Assembly (NCBI GenBank): GCA_020024455.1
Contig: JAHHTU010000035.1
Location: 1-18,343, forward strand
DNA from: Anaerotignum sp.
Lineage (GTDB): Bacteria; Bacillota; Clostridia; Lachnospirales; Anaerotignaceae
DNA length: 18,343 nucleotides
Reading direction: 5' to 3'
The position numbers and the translations under genes are program-made. Positions 15,341-18,343 of the stretch are shown here, piece after piece. The notes below the pieces were generated by a model, which did not search any database, was not told where the DNA came from, and was given only the letters and a program-made list of their open reading frames with translations. Positions within the stretch are counted from its first letter, which is position 1, and every line of letters starts with the position of its first letter.

Positions 15341-15372
15341 AGACAATATCTGATAGATATTGTCTTTTTTTT
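15341..15372 (+). terminator. Rho-independent terminator of tRNA-Gly
   Basis: An 11-bp stem AGACAATATCT (15341-15351) with its complement (15355-15365), GAT loop, and a run of eight T ending at 15372. It uses the same AGACA/TGTCT stem foot as the tRNA-fMet terminator. Confidence 0.93.
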
Positions 15373-15446
15373 GCAACTTTTTCCCGAAACATCACGTCTA
15401 AATGAGAAAACAACCATAAAATACCATTTTCAGGGAGGCGTTCTTT

Positions 15447-16451
15447 ATGAAAAAATATATAGCACTTGCCAGTATACTTGCGTGCAATCCTATGCGTATA
15501 CTCGCACAACAGCCTGCACTCCCCCTCTGTATATCAAGCTCAAACAGCAGAACAATCAAATCAATTTCCAAGCAATACACTTACATATGGAAAAATCCAA
15601 TCACTTGCTTATGATACACAACATCACTTCACATCTATACCATAAAAGATAGCAAAGAGCATATGATTGTTTACCAAATTGATGCACAAACGGCATTTTT
15701 AGATAGTGGCAAAAAAACAAAAGTATCTCCTTCTGCACGAAAACAAGGGGATATGGTATATATTTATCATGCACAGGATACCACTTCAACAACAGCAGAG
15801 GCTATTGTTATCAATAGCCCCATGGATACTGCAGTAGCACATCTACACACCATAGAAAATCTTGCTATCCACGAAGACGGTACGGTGACAATTACCTCTG
15901 CACAAGGGCAAATTTTATTGACAACAGATACCGATACCGTTATTACATCATATGATACTGCTGCTGCTTTACAAGTATTCGATTTACAAATAGGGCAGCC
16001 ATTTTTCACATGGTATGATATGACCACAGCCTCCGAACCGGCACAAGCAACCATACATCATATGATGATATTACCAAAAATCCAAGAAAAGACACAAGTA
16101 GTATATCAAAAAAATATACTGCCTGTGATAAACGATTTATATTTTGTACCTTTGCGAGAAACTGCACAAAAACTTGGTCTTACAACCACATGAGATAGTA
16201 AAAATCATACTGCCAAACTGGAAAGCAATACACGCACCATGCACTTTATTGTAGGAAATGATACTTATATTTCCAGCACAAAAATCAAAGGAGCTGTTGG
16301 TATGACTGCACCTCAGAAATTAGGTGTTGCACCATTTATTCATAAAAATAATATTATGTATGTACCTGCGGATATTTTTTCCATTTTAGTTGGTTATGAT
16401 GTTGCCATCACAGAACAATCTATCACAATTACAGAACATACAAAAGCGTAA
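15447..16451 (+). pseudogene. Decayed secreted protein with copper-amine-oxidase N-terminal-like (stalk) domain
   Basis: A good AGGGAGG site precedes an ATG (15447) that starts a signal-peptide-like stretch MKKYIALASILA. The family-like reading then moves to the +1 frame (about 15525-15635: VYQAQTAEQSNQF, TLTYGKIQSLAYDTQHHFTSI). It returns to the first frame (IYTIKDSKEHMIVYQIDAQTAFLDSG and on to about 16190), so there are two frame changes. At 16191 an in-frame TGA stands where the family has Trp: 'FVPLRETAQKLGLTTT-stop-DSKNHTAKL', as against the usual LGyTvtWD. The frame then continues through MYVPADIFSILVGYDVAI to 16451. The C-terminal ~115 residues match the clostridial stalk / copper amine oxidase N-terminal domain pattern. 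Three separate lesions in one gene make it a pseudogene. Confidence 0.82.
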
Positions 16452-16462
16452 GGAGGCATATC

Positions 16463-16942
16463 ATGCGAAAAATCATTGGATTTCATAATCCAGACGAAAA
16501 TTATGGTTATTTTAGCAACTGGTATTTATCTGATTTCACCATAGATGGTCATACATACTGTTCTATGGAGCAGTATATGATGTATCAAAAAGCCTTATTG
16601 TTTCAAGATACAAAAATAGCCAAACAAATTTTACAAACCAATAACCAAGGAAAAATCAAAATGCTTGGTCGCTCCGTACACAATTATGATGAAATCATAT
16701 GGAATGGTATGCGTCAAATCATTGTTTATAAAGGCTTGTTGGCAAAATTTCAACAAAATGAAGATTTACGTCAAAAATTATCAAATACAGGTGATGCTAT
16801 ACTTGCAGAATGTGCAGTACAAGACCGCATTTGGGGTATTGGCTTATCCATGCAAGATGAAAACCGTTTTCATATGGCAAAATGGCGTGGACAAAATCTA
16901 TTGGGATTTGCTTTGATGCAAGTTCGAAATGACTTATCATAA
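16463..16942 (+). CDS. NADAR-family (YbiA-like, DUF1768) protein, probable N-glycosidase
   Basis: The 159-residue protein is the normal length for YbiA/NADAR. The family blocks are in order: YFSNWYLSDFTIDGHTYCSMEQYMMYQKALLF (about 16-47), KMLGRSV, W..R...VYKGLLAKFQQN..LRQKL, LAECAVQDRIWGIGL, and the C-terminal WRGQNLLGFALMQVR. Known members hydrolyse N-glycosidic bonds in riboflavin-pathway intermediates, and others remove ADP-ribose from modified bases; which applies here is unknown. The ATG has AAGGAGG 6 nt upstream, which abuts the stop of the preceding pseudogene (11-nt gap), so it was probably second in a two-gene transcript. A hairpin follows the gene. Confidence 0.88.
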   Translation: MRKIIGFHNPDENYGYFSNWYLSDFTIDGHTYCSMEQYMMYQKALLFQDTKIAKQILQTNNQGKIKMLGRSVHNYDEIIWNGMRQIIVYKGLLAKFQQNEDLRQKLSNTGDAILAECAVQDRIWGIGLSMQDENRFHMAKWRGQNLLGFALMQVRNDLS

Positions 16943-16956
16943 TGGATTACAAAAAC

Positions 16957-16983
16957 AACCACCCTCCTAACGGGTGGTTTTCA
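16957..16983 (+). terminator. Probable terminator after the NADAR gene
   Basis: An 8-bp GC-containing stem AACCACCC/GGGTGGTT (16957-16964 with 16972-16979) with a 7-nt loop, followed by a short T run. It starts 14 nt after the stop codon. Confidence 0.75.
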
Positions 16984-17126
16984 TATATAAGCATATCCCT
17001 GATTGCTACCCTTCAAAGGATTTTCTGCTTTCATAGTTTACAAATCACAATTTTCTTACGCACAAAAAAACGGTCATGCCGGAAAGCATAATCGCTAACA
17101 AAGAGCTATGCGGCGTCTATTCTCAT

Positions 17127-18197
17127 TTATTCCAATTCCATTTTTGCAAATAATCTGCTTTCGTCTTTTTCCGCTTCAAGCAATGTTGTATGCTCCAAGA
17201 TAGCATACATAATCTCATTCATCTCTGCCACATCTTTTCCCAACAGATGTACTTGGATAAATGGTTTGCATATAAACGGATTAGGGTGCAATTCAATAAA
17301 AAGAGTCAAATCAGACATAGAGCTAAATGCGATGTACCTTGAAAAAAAGGTATAGTCATCATCAGAACAGGAAATTTCGTTCTCAGGAAATACCTTTTGA
17401 CGGCTAAACCATGCCTCTTCCAAATAAAAACGAGTTTCAAGTTTTTCCAAAAATGTTACATATAAAGTATAGTTTGTCTGTCCGTCTTCTCCTGTCCACT
17501 CTGTGGGGCAGTATGCACGAAAACGGGCGGAAAAAATACTGTCAGAAGTTGAAGAAACAAACGAATTCCATTTTTTGTGTTTCATTTTTTCACTATGGTT
17601 TTCCATCCAGTGAATGGCTTTGAGATATTGACAATAGGCAAGCTGTTTTGGAAAAGTATCGTAGCAGATTACACGTGATTCAGATGACATAACAATTTCA
17701 TCGAAATTTTTTTCATTTAAGGTAAACGCAAATCCAATAGAAACAGAAAGTTCTTCGGGAAAAAGATACCATAAAAAAGACAACATACGCTTATCTACAA
17801 AGTCCTTGTTCCTTAACTTCGTCATACATTTTTGAGGACTTTCTGCCATATCACCTTTATCAAAATGGCGTAAGAACTCTTCAATATCATAATCCCACAA
17901 ATAATAATCTAAATTAGTGATATGCTGCAACAGCAACTCCCCATCATTAGCTCCCATTTCCTGCAAATATAGCTTATAACATGGAGGTAGCTTTTTCCCA
18001 AAATCCTGTTCCACCATCTGTTCCAATTTTTGTATATTTTTTTCTGATGATGGTTTCAAATTCTGCACCCATTCTGGGTCAAAAAGAAAGATACAATGTT
18101 TCAGGTTATGAAACAGCTCTTTGTTGGAATCTGGAAAATCAATAAATACAGACCGAAAACGATATTTTAATGCTTTCATCATCTTTTGATTGTTCAT
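17127..18197 (-). CDS. SUKH (SMI1/KNR4-like) domain protein, possible immunity protein
   Basis: The 356-residue cytoplasmic protein has no signal peptide or TM segment. Residues about 53-88 (NIQKLEQMVEQDFGKKLPPCYKLYLQEMGANDGELL) follow the SUKH pattern 'I..lE..lg..LP..y..fl...nG'. The next segment (LDYYLWDYDIEEFLRHF, FAFTLNEKNFDEIVM) fits the continuation of that fold. The C-terminal ~150 residues are not recognised. SUKH proteins commonly neutralise contact-dependent or polymorphic toxins, but no toxin gene is visible in the window, so the immunity role is inference. The ATG is preceded by GGGAGGTG and a promoter ~35-60 nt upstream. It appears to be a single-gene unit; a weak hairpin plus T run lies beyond its stop (about 17070-17090, minus strand). 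Confidence 0.65.
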   Translation of the reverse strand: MNNQKMMKALKYRFRSVFIDFPDSNKELFHNLKHCIFLFDPEWVQNLKPSSEKNIQKLEQMVEQDFGKKLPPCYKLYLQEMGANDGELLLQHITNLDYYLWDYDIEEFLRHFDKGDMAESPQKCMTKLRNKDFVDKRMLSFLWYLFPEELSVSIGFAFTLNEKNFDEIVMSSESRVICYDTFPKQLAYCQYLKAIHWMENHSEKMKHKKWNSFVSSTSDSIFSARFRAYCPTEWTGEDGQTNYTLYVTFLEKLETRFYLEEAWFSRQKVFPENEISCSDDDYTFFSRYIAFSSMSDLTLFIELHPNPFICKPFIQVHLLGKDVAEMNEIMYAILEHTTLLEAEKDESRLFAKMELE

Positions 18198-18231
18198 AAT
18201 AGCACCTCCCTTGCACTCTGTTTTTATGTAT

Positions 18232-18260
18232 ATTTTACTACATCATTATAAATTTTTCAA
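18232..18260 (-). promoter_or_regulatory. Promoter of the SUKH-domain gene
   Basis: On the minus strand TTGAAA (18260-18255), a 17-nt spacer and TAAAAT (18237-18232), each hexamer one base from consensus. The start codon is about 35 nt beyond the -10. Confidence 0.65.
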
Positions 18261-18277
18261 TTTGACTCCAAGTTAAA
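18261..18277. promoter_or_regulatory. Imperfect palindrome abutting the -35 of the SUKH gene
   Basis: TTTGACT-CCA-AGTTAAA, a 7-bp inverted repeat with one mismatch, immediately upstream of the -35 hexamer. Its location suits an activator or repressor site; the sequence loosely recalls MerR-family operators, but the spacing to a 19-bp-type promoter is not met. Confidence 0.35.
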
Positions 18278-18343
18278 TCAAAGGAACGGTGTAGGATTAC
18301 AATAGATATGTTACAAAATAAAAATAAAAAGACAGAGTTCCTA
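18278..18343. other. Window end, no feature recognised
   Basis: AT-rich, A-tract-containing DNA with no convincing ORF, promoter or RNA on either strand. It may be the upstream or downstream flank of a gene outside the window. Confidence 0.4.

Noticed and set aside
15371..15652. Separate 93-residue ORF after tRNA-Gly
   Set aside because: It begins inside the terminator tail of tRNA-Gly, has no start site, and is an out-of-frame reading of the pseudogene's 5' part.
16191..16193. TGA recoded as tryptophan or selenocysteine
   Set aside because: The same gene has two frame changes, no recoding hairpin is evident, and other genes in the window end at TGA (murA), so a nonsense mutation is simpler.

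Overview
The window looks like a low-GC, anaerobic Firmicute of the class Clostridia, probably a Lachnospirales-type or Anaerotignum-like fermenter. The evidence is strong AGGAGG ribosome-binding sites, AT-rich intergenic DNA with TTGACA/TATAAT promoters, a butyryl-CoA dehydrogenase/EtfBA cluster, an S-layer-homology protein and a clostridial-type FtsH. The exact taxon cannot be fixed from sequence alone.

Left arm (1-3870). On the minus strand lies an acyl-CoA dehydrogenase operon, bcd-etfB-etfA, with etfA cut by the window edge. Divergent from it is a PAS/AAA+ sigma-54 activator. The shared intergenic region holds a near-consensus -24/-12 promoter (TTGGCATGATTTTTGCT) facing bcd. About 77-110 bp upstream of its predicted start are three 10-bp direct repeats at exact 12-bp spacing. 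This reads as a self-contained sigma-54 switch for an electron-bifurcating or acyl-CoA-reducing fermentation module, and it is the best regulatory find in the window.

Centre-left (3969-7512). This holds a YgjP-type metallopeptidase, an initiator tRNA-fMet with its own promoter and terminator, and a 796-residue secreted protein with three SLH domains, a Thr/Pro linker and about six copies of a ~77-residue beta-rich repeat.

Centre (7594-11034). A polar amino-acid ABC importer (lipoprotein, hairpin, permease, ATPase) is followed at once by a DapF-fold racemase that closely resembles staphylococcal CntK histidine racemase. No CntL or CntM metallophore partner is present. An operator-like inverted repeat precedes the operon and a bidirectional terminator closes it.

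Centre-right, minus strand (11038-15192). From its 5' end this block runs: a small unrecognised protein with a TTG start, murA, ftsH (its promoter overlapped by a 10-bp inverted repeat), and a Cys-cluster small protein with its own, possibly sporulation-type, promoter.

Right arm (15223-18343). This holds tRNA-Gly(CCC) with promoter and terminator, a decayed secreted 'copper amine oxidase N-terminal-like' stalk protein (two frame changes plus a TGG-to-TGA-type stop), and a NADAR/YbiA-family gene translationally close to it. A minus-strand SUKH (SMI1/KNR4-like) protein follows, with its own promoter and a palindrome next to the -35. The last ~65 bases hold nothing I can name.
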